Below, one piece after another: positions 8,061-8,127 of a stretch of 8,127 bases of DNA (positions are counted from its first letter, which is position 1; each line of letters opens with the position of its first letter). The position numbers and the translations under genes were made by a program. Under the pieces are notes generated by a model. That model had not been told where the DNA came from, ran no database searches, and saw only the letters and a program-made list of their open reading frames with translations. The DNA is from an uncultured Collinsella sp. (GTDB lineage: Bacteria; Actinomycetota; Coriobacteriia; Coriobacteriales; Coriobacteriaceae). The DNA lies in contig USLO01000075.1 in assembly GCA_900555515.1 (NCBI GenBank), forward strand, positions 1 through 8,127, given 5' to 3'.

Positions 8061-8127
8061 ATGTTGGCGTGATGGGATTTACGCTGTTGCTTCCAATCAT
8101 CTGGCAGGCAGGCTCAGCAGCAGGTAC

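Overview
The window looks like chromosomal DNA from an anaerobic, high-GC actinobacterium of the Coriobacteriia, most like Collinsella. That placement is inference. It rests on the GC-rich codon use, the style of the single-chain pyruvate:ferredoxin oxidoreductase, the presence of a carbamate kinase, and strong GGAGG-type ribosome binding sites. No rRNA, tRNA, CRISPR array, transposase or phage gene was seen.

Layout. (1) 1-953, minus strand: carbamate kinase (arcC), complete at its start and missing only its last codons at the window edge. (2) 954-1555: a 600-base gap. Its left part is AT-rich and carries the arcC leader; its right part is GC-rich, with a palindrome and a plausible promoter for the next genes. 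(3) 1556-2499, plus strand: a two-gene operon of a DUF3830-like (cyclophilin-fold) protein and an unrecognised helical 174-residue protein, ending at a hairpin. (4) 2643-4102, plus strand: three direct repeats of a 19-base core with a 33-34 base period, then an AAA_14/DUF4143 ATPase with a C-terminal PD-(D/E)XK-like motif. This gene is visibly richer in AT and uses codons that the metabolic genes avoid, so it is probably acquired. (5) 4103-4472: a dense block of inverted repeats. It holds two copies of a REP-like hairpin, a 10-bp inverted repeat, and a perfect 29-bp inverted repeat surrounding a bidirectional terminator between converging genes. (6) 4473-8012, minus strand: full-length pyruvate:ferredoxin oxidoreductase (nifJ/por), with every catalytic and cluster-binding residue I looked for in place. 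(7) 8013-8127: its leader, with a 16-bp perfect palindrome.

Function. The two well-understood genes fit an anaerobic fermentative lifestyle. The oxidoreductase turns pyruvate into acetyl-CoA, CO2 and reduced ferredoxin. Carbamate kinase makes ATP from carbamoyl phosphate in arginine, citrulline or purine-derived catabolism. They are not in one operon, and nothing here ties them together beyond energy metabolism. The DUF3830 pair and the ATPase region are accessory-looking. I found no strong evidence for a complete new defence or mobile system, but the pair of unknowns, the repeat array before the ATPase and the palindromic block after it deserve a second look.
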